The notes beneath the pieces were generated by a model. It did not search any database, was not told where the DNA came from, and saw only the letters and a program-made list of their open reading frames with translations. Shown here piece by piece: positions 1 to 8,817 of a stretch of DNA of 64,000 nucleotides (position 1 is the stretch's first letter; each line of letters begins with the position of its first letter). The stretch comes from Selenomonadales bacterium 4137-cl. GTDB lineage: Bacteria > Bacillota > Negativicutes > Sporomusales > UBA7701. A program made the position numbers and the translations under genes. Location of the stretch: positions 1,710,501 through 1,774,500 of the forward strand of contig JAUOZS010000001.1 in the NCBI GenBank assembly GCA_032334055.1. The letters are read 5' to 3'.

Positions 1-245
1 AAAAGGCTCCGAAGGTTGACGCACTGTCGCCCGATAAGCCGCTTAACCTGAACGTTTACGGCATAAAGCCCTATCCCAAGCGGCTGCTGGAGGTGACATT
101 GTACCCCCAGGCTGCCGATGTAGCCCTGTTGCGGCGGGTGACTGTTTTTAAGCGTACAGGTTACCTTGGACCGGCGGTAAGCTATGACGCCGACCGTCGC
201 AGCAAGCTGAGAATCGGTGTCAGGCTATCAGTACCGCTCGACTGA
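1..245 (+). CDS. 3' end of an unidentified protein gene (partial)
   Basis: An open frame runs from the window edge (first full codon at position 3) to a TGA at 243-245, giving about 80 C-terminal residues. The peptide is basic and ends in alternating hydrophobic residues (RIGVRLSVPLD), which could be a final beta strand. I do not recognise the family. A terminator-like hairpin follows 18 bases later, which supports this being a genuine gene end. The N-terminus lies outside the window, so the function cannot be judged. Confidence 0.55.
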   Translation, partial: KAPKVDALSPDKPLNLNVYGIKPYPKRLLEVTLYPQAADVALLRRVTVFKRTGYLGPAVSYDADRRSKLRIGVRLSVPLD

Positions 246-262
246 ATGGCAAAAACAAAATG

Positions 263-299
263 AACACCGTTTCACGGCCGCGGACCGGAAACGGTGTTT
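263..299. terminator. Bidirectional intrinsic terminator
   Basis: An 11-bp perfect stem (AACACCGTTTC, 263-273, pairing with 288-298) lies between convergent genes. On the minus strand it is followed by a T-rich tract (TTTTGTTTTT), so it most clearly ends the minus-strand gene at 335-655. Confidence 0.75.
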
Positions 300-334
300 C
301 GTTTCGCTTTAATATACTGCGCCAGAAAGCCTGT

Positions 335-655
335 TTAGGTTGCGCAGGCGGTCGGGGTGCGCGTGAGGTCGGTGCCGATGACTTCAATGAGTATATTGTC
401 CGCTGCCGTCAAGCTCGCGGCCGGTACAGCCAGCATATAATTGCCGTCGCAGCCGGAGTAGGTATGCCCCAGGATTGTCGAAGTCGTATCGTTGGTGACA
501 CGCACAAGGGCGCCTACAACCGGAGTGACCCCGTCAAGAATCTGGCCGTATACAGCTACGTCGTCATACCCGTTACTTGTCCCTCCGAGGGTGATTTCGC
601 TGTTGGTAATGGATGCGGGGACCGGGGTGCTGGCGGAGTTGAGAATATAAAACAT
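335..655 (-). CDS. Small CnaB/carboxypeptidase-regulatory-like domain protein (paralog A)
   Basis: A 106-residue protein with a strong AAGGAGGTGATACG ribosome site before ATG 655. It has no signal peptide or membrane segment. The core pattern (GQILDGVTPVVGALVRV, then HTYSGCDGNYML) is that of a carboxypeptidase-regulatory-like / CnaB beta-sandwich: a short hinge, a 'GA.V.V' strand and a 'T...G.Y' strand. It is clearly homologous to the protein at 1345-1662 and more distantly to the one at 753-1256, so three related genes lie in tandem. The family is unnamed to me; a surface or spore-layer structural role is only a guess. Confidence 0.75.
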   Translation of the reverse strand: MFYILNSASTPVPASITNSEITLGGTSNGYDDVAVYGQILDGVTPVVGALVRVTNDTTSTILGHTYSGCDGNYMLAVPAASLTAADNILIEVIGTDLTRTPTACAT

Positions 656-752
656 CGTATCACCTCCTTCATTCTCATTACATCATATGTTAGTTTACAG
701 AAAAAGGTTACGTATCAATCCGTGTTGACAATGAAAATGAGCGGAGGTTCTC

Positions 753-1256
753 TCAAGTCTGCGGGGTGTTGCAATCCGAGTGTTGACGGCTGTCATCCGG
801 ACCCACTACCTGGATCATGATTCGGTCGTTTGGAAAGAGCTTATCCCGCCGGAGGGGGAACATGTACCAGCCGTCGCGGCCGCTATAGGTGAAGCCCAAG
901 GTCTGCGGGTGCCAGCCGCTGCGCAGGAGCATTACCTTCACAAGCGCGCCGCTGGCCGTCGTGTCGGCGTCGTTGTCAAAAATCTGACCGGTAAGGACAA
1001 TTTGCTGGTCTGCCGGTATGTTCTCCGGCAGACCCCAAAGCATTATACTGCCTTCCCGTTGGACAAGAATATGTAAATTGATGGGCTCTTCGCCGGCGGA
1101 AAGAATTTGTGCGTCTCTGAGGGTGATGGTCTTACGGGTGAAACGGATAAGGGTGCCGGTGATAATAAAGCCGCCGATTGTGCCGAGCATTATCCTCATG
1201 TGCATATGTTTCGCCAAAAAGGATCGCAATTCGTTCCTCCGCCGTGAATCTTTCAT
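753..1256 (-). CDS. CnaB-like domain protein with N-terminal hydrophobic segment (paralog B)
   Basis: A 167-residue protein. ATG 1256 is preceded by AAAGGTGAC; an in-frame GTG lies three codons upstream. Residues about 15-40 are basic then hydrophobic (MRIMLGTIGGFIITGTLIRF), like a single membrane anchor. The C-terminal half repeats the fold of its neighbours (GQIFDN, GALVKVMLL, FTYSGRDGWYMF, IMIQVVG). It sits between the two shorter paralogs on the same strand and may anchor a complex with them. Function unknown. Confidence 0.7.
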   Translation of the reverse strand: MKDSRRRNELRSFLAKHMHMRIMLGTIGGFIITGTLIRFTRKTITLRDAQILSAGEEPINLHILVQREGSIMLWGLPENIPADQQIVLTGQIFDNDADTTASGALVKVMLLRSGWHPQTLGFTYSGRDGWYMFPLRRDKLFPNDRIMIQVVGPDDSRQHSDCNTPQT

Positions 1257-1283
1257 TTGCGTCACCTTTGATCTTAATCTATG

Positions 1284-1330
1284 TAAAGCTTCGCTTCGAC
1301 TCCGCCTATATGGGGGGGCATCACGAAGCT
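1284..1330. repeat. Dispersed hairpin repeat, copy C
   Basis: Contains AAGCTTCG ... CGAAGCTT inverted arms around a loop with TTCGCTTCGA and TATATG followed by GGCATC. The loop words recur at 29408-29450 and 39329-39370. It lies in the gap upstream of the gene at 753-1256. Confidence 0.4.
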
Positions 1331-1344
1331 TGCGCCACCGCGTT

Positions 1345-1662
1345 TCAAGAAATGCAGGCAGCAGGAGTGCGGTCGGAGCCGACTATTTCGATAAGAATCT
1401 CGTCGCCGGTTGTTATACTGCCGGCCGGGATGGCGAACATATAGTTGCCGTTGCAGCCCGAGTACGTGTGGCCCACGACCGTCGTTGCGGTAACGTTGGT
1501 TATGCGGACAAGGGCGCCGACCATCGGGGTTACTCCGTCGAGTATCTGGCCGTAGAGCGCTATGTCGTCAAAGCCGTTGCACGTGCCGTCGAGATGAATC
1601 TCATTATTGGCGATGACCGCCGGCACGGTGACGCTGGCTGAGTTGAGGATATGGAACACCAA
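1345..1662 (-). CDS. Small CnaB/carboxypeptidase-regulatory-like domain protein (paralog C)
   Basis: A 105-residue protein. A consensus AAGGAGGTGAACC site precedes TTG 1662, with GTG 1659 as an alternative start. It matches paralog A along its whole length (FHILNSASV, GQILDGVTPMVGALVRI, GHTYSGCNGNYMFAIPAG, ILIEIVGSDRTP). The two short paralogs end in a Cys-containing tail (PTACAT and PAACIS). The pairing suggests gene duplication. No export signal is visible. Unknown function. Confidence 0.72.
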   Translation of the reverse strand: MVFHILNSASVTVPAVIANNEIHLDGTCNGFDDIALYGQILDGVTPMVGALVRITNVTATTVVGHTYSGCNGNYMFAIPAGSITTGDEILIEIVGSDRTPAACIS

Positions 1663-1748
1663 GGTTCACCTCCTTGCTTTTTGGGGTTAATGCGCGGTAA
1701 ACCTCCCGCCTGCGTCAAGGTGCACGGTCGCCGCCGGGAAGAATCAGC

Positions 1749-2000
1749 TCATTTCTTCGCCGGCTGTTCGGCCAGATTGATATCGAGCCTGGAGACGGGA
1801 CGGCCGGGAGAGATGGTAATCTGTTTTTCGAACAAGACCTTGGGGGTCGAAAAATTTGTTCTGGCGCTAAGTTGCTCCACTGCCTGCTTGAGTTCGAGCA
1901 GGGACTTCGCGGTCTGCTTGAAGCACCGGAAGCTGAAGTATGCGGCGATCGCCGCCAACGGCAGCATTATTAACGAGCAAACTGTCAAAGCAGTCTCCAT
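1749..2000 (-). CDS. Small membrane protein with cytoplasmic coiled coil
   Basis: An 83-residue protein starting at ATG 2000, behind AAAGGAGAAAGG; upstream codons lack a ribosome site. One transmembrane helix (residues about 4-24) is followed by a heptad-like stretch (SLLELKQAVEQLSART) and a polar tail. The layout resembles small DUF948-like or phage-shock-type membrane proteins, but I do not recognise a specific family. It diverges from miaB. Confidence 0.6.
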   Translation of the reverse strand: METALTVCSLIMLPLAAIAAYFSFRCFKQTAKSLLELKQAVEQLSARTNFSTPKVLFEKQITISPGRPVSRLDINLAEQPAKK

Positions 2001-2148
2001 AATCCTTTCTCCTTTACGGATGGCTGATTGCCGAAAAGTCAAGGCGGCAACTCAAGCCGACACTTTCCTTGTGATTATCATATACACGGCGATAGCAAAA
2101 GGTTATAGGCGTCCTGTGTACAGTTCGAACGGCTTCGGTTCGGCTTCC

Positions 2149-2178
2149 TTGTTTTCCCGTCGGGATATAGGATATAAT
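2149..2178 (+). promoter_or_regulatory. Sigma-A-type promoter for miaB-mutS-mutL
   Basis: TTGTTT (2149-2154), an 18-base spacer and a perfect TATAAT (2173-2178), 22 bases upstream of the miaB start codon. Confidence 0.6.
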
Positions 2179-2199
2179 AGCCCCAGGAGTGATGACTGG

Positions 2200-3531
2200 G
2201 TGAACGACAACGGCAAACAGAAAAAATACCACACGATAACATACGGGTGCCAGATGAACGAGAACGATACCGAGCGCCTGGCCGGGCAGCTCAGAGCACT
2301 CGGCTACGAGGAGGCCGACCGCCCGGCCGACGCCGACGTGATTCTGATTAACACTTGCTGTGTCCGCGAGAGCGCCGAGAAAAAGATCCACGGCAAGATC
2401 GGCGAACTCAAGCGCCTGAAAGCGGGCAATCCAAACCTCATCATCGGGGTGGCAGGCTGTATGGCCCAGAAGGACCGGGACAAGCTGTTCAAACGCGCCC
2501 CCCATATTGACTTCGTCCTCGGCACCCACAATATCCACCAGCTTGGTGGGATAATCGCCGAGATCGGTCAGGCCCGCGGCCGGGTGCTGGCGGTGTGGGA
2601 CCAGGCCGAGCGACTCGCCCCCGGGGTGCCCACCATTCGTAAAAACAAGATCGCCGCCTGGCTGCCGATAATGTACGGCTGCAACAATTTTTGCACCTAC
2701 TGCATCGTGCCTTATGTCCGCGGCCGCGAACGCAGCCGTCCGCTCGAGGAAGTGGTGGGGGAGGCGGCCGAGCTCGCCGCCCAAGGGTTCCGTGAGATCA
2801 CCCTCCTCGGGCAGAACGTCAATTCCTACGGCAAGGATGAAGCAGGTCACGCCGATTTTGCCGACCTGCTGGCCGCCGTCGACGGGGTGGAGGGGATTGC
2901 CCGCATCCGTTATATGACGTCCCACCCGCGCGACATGAATGCCAAGGTGATAGATACCATCAGGCGCAGCCGCCACGTCTGCGAGCATTTCCACCTGCCC
3001 ATCCAGGCCGGCAGCGACGCCGTGCTGCAGGCGATGAACCGCGGCTACACCGCCGCCGCCTACCGCGAGCTGGTCGCCGAGATTCGCGCCGCCGTCCCCG
3101 GCGCCAGCCTTACCACCGATATCATTGTCGGCTTCCCCGGAGAGACGGACGAGATGTTCGCCGACACGCTCGCCCTTGTTGAAGAAGTCCGTTTCGACGC
3201 TGCGTATACCTTTTTGTACTCCCAGCGCTCCGGCACGCCGGCGGCGACGATGGCCGGGCAGATTCCTCTCGCGGTGAAAAAAGAACGCCTCAAACGCCTC
3301 ATGGACCTCCAGAACGACATCAGCCTGGACATCAACCGCGGGCTCGTCGGCACCGAGACCGAGGTGCTGGTGGAAGGGGAAAGCAAGAACGACGCGAATA
3401 AGATGATGGGACGAACCCGTGCCAATAAGATCGTCATCTGGGACAGGACAGGCAACGAGCAGACGGGAGATCTGGTGACGGTAACCATCGAAACTGCCCA
3501 GACCTGGGTCCTGAAGGGAAAACTTGCTTAG
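2200..3531 (+). CDS. miaB: tRNA-2-methylthio-N6-dimethylallyladenosine synthase MiaB
   Basis: A radical-SAM methylthiotransferase that adds the methylthio group to i6A37 of tRNAs reading UNN codons. The start is GTG 2200 behind AGGAGTGA, giving the usual length (443 residues); the open frame upstream is not conserved coding. The N-terminal UPF0004 domain shows its three cysteines (YGCQMNENDTERL, NTCCVRES, VAGCMAQ), the second iron-sulfur cluster. The radical SAM CxxxCxxC (CNNFCTYC) is near residue 160, and a TRAM domain ends the protein. Its substrate-making partner miaA lies about 5 kb downstream in the same cluster. Confidence 0.97.
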   Translation: MNDNGKQKKYHTITYGCQMNENDTERLAGQLRALGYEEADRPADADVILINTCCVRESAEKKIHGKIGELKRLKAGNPNLIIGVAGCMAQKDRDKLFKRAPHIDFVLGTHNIHQLGGIIAEIGQARGRVLAVWDQAERLAPGVPTIRKNKIAAWLPIMYGCNNFCTYCIVPYVRGRERSRPLEEVVGEAAELAAQGFREITLLGQNVNSYGKDEAGHADFADLLAAVDGVEGIARIRYMTSHPRDMNAKVIDTIRRSRHVCEHFHLPIQAGSDAVLQAMNRGYTAAAYRELVAEIRAAVPGASLTTDIIVGFPGETDEMFADTLALVEEVRFDAAYTFLYSQRSGTPAATMAGQIPLAVKKERLKRLMDLQNDISLDINRGLVGTETEVLVEGESKNDANKMMGRTRANKIVIWDRTGNEQTGDLVTVTIETAQTWVLKGKLA

Positions 3532-3600
3532 ACCGCGTACAAAGCCTTCAAAAGCGACGCTTTTCAAAACATCCTTGAAATAGGGCAGAGGAGAGACCGC

Positions 3601-6207
3601 ATGTCAGTCAGCTACACGCCGATGATGGAACAATACCGCGACATCAAGCGCCGCCACCCCGACAGCATTCTCTTTTTCCGTCTGGGCGACTTCTACGAGA
3701 TGTTTTTCGACGACGCTGAACTGGCGTCGCGCGAGCTTGAGATAACCCTCACCGGCCGCAACGCCGGCGCCGCCGAACGCGTTCCCATGTGCGGCGTGCC
3801 TTACCACGCCGCCGATAACTACATCGCCCGCCTCATCAGCAAAGGCTACCGCGTGGCCATTTGCGAACAGGTCGAAGACCCGGGCGCCAGCAAAGGCATC
3901 GTCCGCCGCGAGGTCATCCGCGTCGTTACACCCGGCACGGTGCTGACCGAGAACATGCTTGATAAGGGCAACAACTACCTTGTTCTGCTGCGCGAGGAGG
4001 ATGACGCGGTTTACCTGGCGGCCGCCGATGTCTCGACCGCCGAGTGCGTGTGGGCGGAATTCGCCGGCCCCCATCGGGTCGGCAATCTCTGCGACCAGCT
4101 TTTCCGTCTTGCTCCGGCCGAAGTCGTACTCGGCGGCAAGATCGGCTCGCTGGCCGACATCCAGGCGTTTACCGCCGCCAGGCTGCCGCGCTGCACTTAC
4201 AGCAGCCTGGTGGTCGACGACTACGCCGCGATCGCCGGGCTGCCCGGGCGCCACTTCGACGCCGACGAGCTGCCGGCCGCGCAGGGCGCAACCCTGGCGC
4301 TGGCTTTGCTGCTCCATTACCTCTACCAGACGGTCAAAAGCGATCTTTCCCATCTCAACCGGTTAACGAAATACGACGCCCGCGAACACCTCGCCCTCGA
4401 CGCGGCCACGCTCCGCAACCTCGAAATCACCGCCAACATGCGCGACGGCAGCCGCAAGGACACGCTGCTATCAGTGCTCGACCATACTAAAACCGCCATG
4501 GGCGGCCGCCTGCTGAAAAAATGGCTGGAATACCCCCTGGTCAACCCGGCCGCCATCACCGCCCGCCAGGACGCCGTCGGCGAACTGATCGCCAAGCCGC
4601 TCGTCCGTCAGGAGTTTCATCAGTCCCTGGCGGAGATCTACGATTTCGAGCGCATCCTCACCCGCATCGAAGTCGGCACCGCCAACGCCCGCGATCTCAT
4701 CGCCCTCAGGGCGTCGCTGACCGTGCTGCCGGCCGTAAAAGCCGGCCTCGCGCCCCTGGAGGCCAAACGCCTGTCCGCCATCGACCATGCCCTCGCCACT
4801 CACGGCGACGTCCGCGACCTTATCACCGCCGCCATCGGCGACAACCCGCCCCTGGCCGTGCGCGAGGGCGGCATGATCCGCGCCGGCTACGACCTAGAGC
4901 TCGACGAGCTGCGCGCCCTGGCCCGGGACAGCCGCCAGTTCGTCCAGGACCTTGAGGCCAGGGAGAGGGAGGCCACCGGCATCAAATCTCTGAAGGTCGG
5001 CTACAACAAGGTGTTCGGTTATTACATCGAGATAACCAACGCCAACGCCGCCAACGTGCCTGCCGCCTACACCCGTAAGCAGACGCTCGCCAACGCCGAG
5101 CGGTACATAACCCCGGAGCTGAAGGAATTTGAGATCAAAATCCTCGGCGCCCAGGAAAAGATCGTCGCCATCGAATACCACATTTTCTGCCGGATACGCG
5201 AATATGTGAAGGTGCGCATCGGCGAAATCCAGCAAACCGCCCGCCTGGTAGCCGAGCTCGACGCCCTGGCTTCGCTGGCCGAAGCTGCGGTCCGCGGCGG
5301 TTATACGCGGCCGGCTCTCAATAACGCCCGCGAGATCGTTATCCGCGACGGCCGCCACCCGGTCGTAGAGAAGCTGCTCAAACGCGAGCTGTTCGTGCCC
5401 AACGACACCGACCTCAACCATCGCGACTGCGAGATCATGATCATCACCGGCCCGAATATGGCGGGAAAATCGACCTACATGCGCCAGGTGGCCCTGCTCG
5501 TCCTCCTCGCCCAGACAGGCAGCTTCATCCCGGCCCGCGAGGCGTCCATCTGCCCCGTCGACCGCGTCTTCACGCGGGTGGGGGCGAGTGACGACTTGGC
5601 CACCGGCCAGAGTACCTTCATGGTGGAAATGAACGAAGTCGCCCACATCCTCCGCCACGCCACCGCAAACAGCCTCATTGTCCTCGACGAGATCGGCCGC
5701 GGCACCAGCACTTTCGACGGCATGAGCATCGCCCGCGCCGTAATCGAATACGGCAAGGACAAGGTCCGGGCCAAGACGCTGTTCGCAACCCATTACCACG
5801 AGCTCACCGAGCTTGAGGCGACGTCCCGGCGGATTAAAAACTTCTCGGTGGCCGTCAAGGAGCGGGGCAACGACGTCGTATTCCTCCGCCGCATCGTCCC
5901 CGGCGGCGCCGACAAGAGCTACGGCATCCATGTCGCCCAGTTGGCCGGTTTGCCGAAGAAGCTCGTCGAACGCGCCCAGGAAATCCTCGCCGAACTCGAA
6001 CACGGGCAGCGCCACATCCGGGCGGCGGCCGGCGAGGCAGCGGCAACGGCGGCCGCTGAACCTGCCGCCGAACAGCCCACCCTGTTCGCCTCCAGCCTCG
6101 CCGAGGAACTGGCTACTATCGACGTCATGACCCTCACGCCTCTTGAGGCGCTCAACATCCTTTATAAATTGCAGATTCAGGCCAAACAGGAGGCTGGCAG
6201 GCCATGA
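3601..6207 (+). CDS. mutS: DNA mismatch repair protein MutS
   Basis: An 868-residue mismatch-recognition ATPase with AGAGGAGAG before ATG 3601. The N-terminal mismatch-binding domain carries the Phe-x-Glu motif (GDFYEMFF, near residue 32). The core and clamp domains follow, then the ABC-type ATPase with Walker A (GPNMAGKST, near residue 617), the signature region and Walker B (LIVLDEIGRGTSTFDG). The C-terminal tail is Ala/Glu-rich. MutS overlaps mutL by 4 bases (ATGA), so the two are translationally coupled. Confidence 0.98.
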   Translation: MSVSYTPMMEQYRDIKRRHPDSILFFRLGDFYEMFFDDAELASRELEITLTGRNAGAAERVPMCGVPYHAADNYIARLISKGYRVAICEQVEDPGASKGIVRREVIRVVTPGTVLTENMLDKGNNYLVLLREEDDAVYLAAADVSTAECVWAEFAGPHRVGNLCDQLFRLAPAEVVLGGKIGSLADIQAFTAARLPRCTYSSLVVDDYAAIAGLPGRHFDADELPAAQGATLALALLLHYLYQTVKSDLSHLNRLTKYDAREHLALDAATLRNLEITANMRDGSRKDTLLSVLDHTKTAMGGRLLKKWLEYPLVNPAAITARQDAVGELIAKPLVRQEFHQSLAEIYDFERILTRIEVGTANARDLIALRASLTVLPAVKAGLAPLEAKRLSAIDHALATHGDVRDLITAAIGDNPPLAVREGGMIRAGYDLELDELRALARDSRQFVQDLEAREREATGIKSLKVGYNKVFGYYIEITNANAANVPAAYTRKQTLANAERYITPELKEFEIKILGAQEKIVAIEYHIFCRIREYVKVRIGEIQQTARLVAELDALASLAEAAVRGGYTRPALNNAREIVIRDGRHPVVEKLLKRELFVPNDTDLNHRDCEIMIITGPNMAGKSTYMRQVALLVLLAQTGSFIPAREASICPVDRVFTRVGASDDLATGQSTFMVEMNEVAHILRHATANSLIVLDEIGRGTSTFDGMSIARAVIEYGKDKVRAKTLFATHYHELTELEATSRRIKNFSVAVKERGNDVVFLRRIVPGGADKSYGIHVAQLAGLPKKLVERAQEILAELEHGQRHIRAAAGEAAATAAAEPAAEQPTLFASSLAEELATIDVMTLTPLEALNILYKLQIQAKQEAGRP

Positions 6208-8021
6208 CCCAGCCCGTTATCCGCATTCTCGACGAAAACACCGCCAACAAGATCGCCGCCGGTGAAGTGGTCGAACGCCCCGCTTCGGTCGTCAAGGAGC
6301 TGGTCGAAAACGCCCTTGACGCCTACAGCCGCAATATCGAGGTAACGATCGCCGACGGCGGCGTGAGCTTCATCCGCGTTGCCGACGACGGGGTGGGGAT
6401 GAGCCGCGCCGACGCCGAATTGGCTATCCTCCGCCACGCCACCAGCAAAATCGGCGCCGCCGAAGATCTCTACAGCGTCCATTCTCTGGGCTTCCGGGGC
6501 GAGGCGCTGCCCAGCATCGCCGCGGTGTCGCGCTTTTCCCTCACCACCAGGCCGCATGACGCCGACTTCGCCACCTATGTCGAGGTCACCGGCGGCGTCG
6601 TCAGCGACGTAAGGGAAGCGGGCGGGGGAGCAGGCACGGTCGTAACCGTCGCCGACCTGTTCTTCAACACTCCGGCCCGCCGCAAATTTCTCAAATCGCC
6701 GGCTACCGAGAGCGGCCACATCCACGACGTCCTCGGCAAGCTCGCTTTGTCCCACCCCGAAGTTTCTTTCCGGCTGGTCAACAACGACCGCCTCGTCCTC
6801 GCCACGCCGGGACAGGGCGATGTGCTCGCCGCCATCGCCAGCCTCTACGGCCCCAAGGCCGGCGCCGAGCTGCTGCCGGTCAGCCATGAGGAGGAAGGGC
6901 TGGCGGTGAGGGGCTACGTCGCCAAGCCCACCCTACTCAAAAGCAGTCGCCAGTGGCAGACCTTCATCGTCAACGCCCGCGTCGTCTCCAGCCGCCTGAT
7001 CGCCAAGGCGCTCGACAACGCCTACCACTCGCTGCTGCCTAAAAGCGGCTACCCGCTGGCCGTGCTTAACATCATCCTGCCGGCCGACACTGTCGACGTC
7101 AACGTCCACCCCCAGAAGAGCGAGATCAAGTTCAGCGACGAAAGCAAGCTCTTCCGGGCCGTCTACCGGGCGGTGAGCGCCGCTCTGACCGCCGCCCGGC
7201 CTGAGGAGGCGGCCGGCGCGCCAGCCTTCTCCTGGCCGCGCGCCGAGCACCGTCACACCCCCGCCGGTCAGCAAGGCTACGCCGGCAACAGTTATTCCCC
7301 GCGGCCGGACGGCCCGGCGGCCCAGCAGCCTATGTGGCGGGAGACGCCGCTGCCTTTCGCCGCCGCCCGCGAAGCGATCCGTCAGGAGGAGGCGCTGGCC
7401 GGAGCGGACGCCGCCCCATTAGAAGAGGAAGTTGCGCCGGCAGCCGCCGGAATGAGCCTCGTACCGCTCGGACAGGTGGATGAGTGTTACATCGTCGCCC
7501 GCGGCGAGGGTGGCGGCCTCTATATCATCGACCAGCACGCCGCCCACGAACGCATCCTCTACGAGCGCCTCAGCGCCGCCAGCGGCCGCATCCCCGTACA
7601 GACACTGCTCGTGCCGGTCTTCGTCGATCTTGACCCCCGAGAAGCCCTGCTGGTCGGCGAAAACCAGTCCGTATTCCACGACCTCGGCTTCACCCTTGAG
7701 CAGGTAGGCCCATCCGCCTTCCGCATCACCGAGATGCCTACCGACGTGCCGCCCGGCGAAGCCCGCGACTTTCTCCACGACATCCTCGTTCTCCTCGAAG
7801 GCCGCGCCAGCCCCAACGCCGCCGAACTCCGCCACGCCTGCCTCCAGACCGCCGCCTGCCGTGCCGCCGTAAAAGCTGGCGACAGCCTTTCGATGCGCCA
7901 GATCGTGGCTCTCCTGCAGGAACTGGCCGCGACCTCGCTCCCTTACACCTGCCCCCACGGCCGGCCGGCCATCGTGCGCTTCGGGCCCGACGACCTGGCC
8001 AAACTGTTTAAACGTACATAG
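6204..8021 (+). CDS. mutL: DNA mismatch repair endonuclease MutL
   Basis: A 605-residue protein with an N-terminal GHKL ATPase (ENALDA, DDGVGM, GFRGEALPSI) and a C-terminal dimerisation/endonuclease domain. The endonuclease motif DQHAAHERILYE is intact near residue 442, and the companion ACLQTAACRAAVK and CPHGRP motifs are present. This is therefore the nicking type of MutL expected in bacteria without MutH. The linker (about residues 330-415) is Ala/Pro-rich. It overlaps mutS by 4 bases. Confidence 0.98.
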   Translation: MTQPVIRILDENTANKIAAGEVVERPASVVKELVENALDAYSRNIEVTIADGGVSFIRVADDGVGMSRADAELAILRHATSKIGAAEDLYSVHSLGFRGEALPSIAAVSRFSLTTRPHDADFATYVEVTGGVVSDVREAGGGAGTVVTVADLFFNTPARRKFLKSPATESGHIHDVLGKLALSHPEVSFRLVNNDRLVLATPGQGDVLAAIASLYGPKAGAELLPVSHEEEGLAVRGYVAKPTLLKSSRQWQTFIVNARVVSSRLIAKALDNAYHSLLPKSGYPLAVLNIILPADTVDVNVHPQKSEIKFSDESKLFRAVYRAVSAALTAARPEEAAGAPAFSWPRAEHRHTPAGQQGYAGNSYSPRPDGPAAQQPMWRETPLPFAAAREAIRQEEALAGADAAPLEEEVAPAAAGMSLVPLGQVDECYIVARGEGGGLYIIDQHAAHERILYERLSAASGRIPVQTLLVPVFVDLDPREALLVGENQSVFHDLGFTLEQVGPSAFRITEMPTDVPPGEARDFLHDILVLLEGRASPNAAELRHACLQTAACRAAVKAGDSLSMRQIVALLQELAATSLPYTCPHGRPAIVRFGPDDLAKLFKRT

Positions 8022-8029
8022 GTGACGCC

Positions 8030-8815
8030 ATGAACCTGATCGTTACGACCATTCACAAACCCACCCCCACTGTGGCCGAGCAAGCCGAAGAGCTGGCGGA
8101 GCGCCTGGCTGCGCCGTTCGTCGAGCGCGGCCGGAGTTCGCTGGGGTCCCTGTGTGCCGAGCATGACGCCGACACCGTGCTGGTTGCCGCCAAAGGCGGC
8201 CCGGTCGTACACACCGCGGGCGGGGAGTACTTTTTTCATCTCAGCATGGCCGAGCTGCGTATAAATAATCTCAAAGATGGAAAGCCTGACCATATGATAT
8301 CCGCCATGGGGCTCGCGCGTGGCATGAGCGTCCTTGACTGCACTCTCGGCCTGGCCACCGACGCCGTCGTAGCCAGCTTCGCCGCCGGGGAGGAGGGGAG
8401 GGTGGTCGGCCTCGAGGCGTCGCCCCTCATCGCCGCCATCACCGGCTATGGCCTGGCGGGATTTGCCAGCGGCAGACCCGATGTAGACGCCGCCCTCCGC
8501 CGCATCGAAGTTATCCGCGCCGATTATAACGCTTACCTGGCGAACCTGCCGGACGCCTCGTTCGATGTCGTCTATTTCGACCCGATGTTCCGCGCCCCGG
8601 TTGCCGCCAGTTCCAGCCTGCGTCCCATCCGCACCCTGGCCGACCCGCGCCCGGTCGGACCCGAAGCCGTTGCCGCCGCCCTACGGGTCGCCAAGCGCAG
8701 GGTTGTCCTTAAGGAAGCCAGGGGCAGCGGCGAATTCGCCCGCCTGGGATTCGCCACCGTCGTCGGCGGCAAATATAGCAGCATCCATTATGGCATTCTG
8801 GAAGCGGGGTGCTGA
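8030..8815 (+). CDS. Class I SAM-dependent methyltransferase, RsmJ-like
   Basis: A 261-residue protein 8 bases after mutL. Motif I (SVLDCTLGLATDA), an acidic motif II (VVGLEASP) and the catalytic-type DVVYFDPMF place it in the family of RsmJ, the 16S rRNA G1516 N2-methyltransferase. The C-terminal KRRVVLKEARG strand also fits. The N-terminal 75 residues differ from the Escherichia coli enzyme, so rRNA specificity is inferred, not shown. It sits between mutL and miaA with almost no gaps and is surely in the same transcript. Confidence 0.75.
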   Translation: MNLIVTTIHKPTPTVAEQAEELAERLAAPFVERGRSSLGSLCAEHDADTVLVAAKGGPVVHTAGGEYFFHLSMAELRINNLKDGKPDHMISAMGLARGMSVLDCTLGLATDAVVASFAAGEEGRVVGLEASPLIAAITGYGLAGFASGRPDVDAALRRIEVIRADYNAYLANLPDASFDVVYFDPMFRAPVAASSSLRPIRTLADPRPVGPEAVAAALRVAKRRVVLKEARGSGEFARLGFATVVGGKYSSIHYGILEAGC

Positions 8816-8817
8816 CT

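Noticed and set aside
2014..3567. A 517-codon open frame on the minus strand opposite miaB
   Set aside because: High GC and biased codon use of miaB keep the opposite frame open; no ribosome site and no domain. Similar long antisense frames opposite mutS, the aminotransferase (52056-53720) and the NfnB-like gene (53773-55359) were dropped for the same reason.
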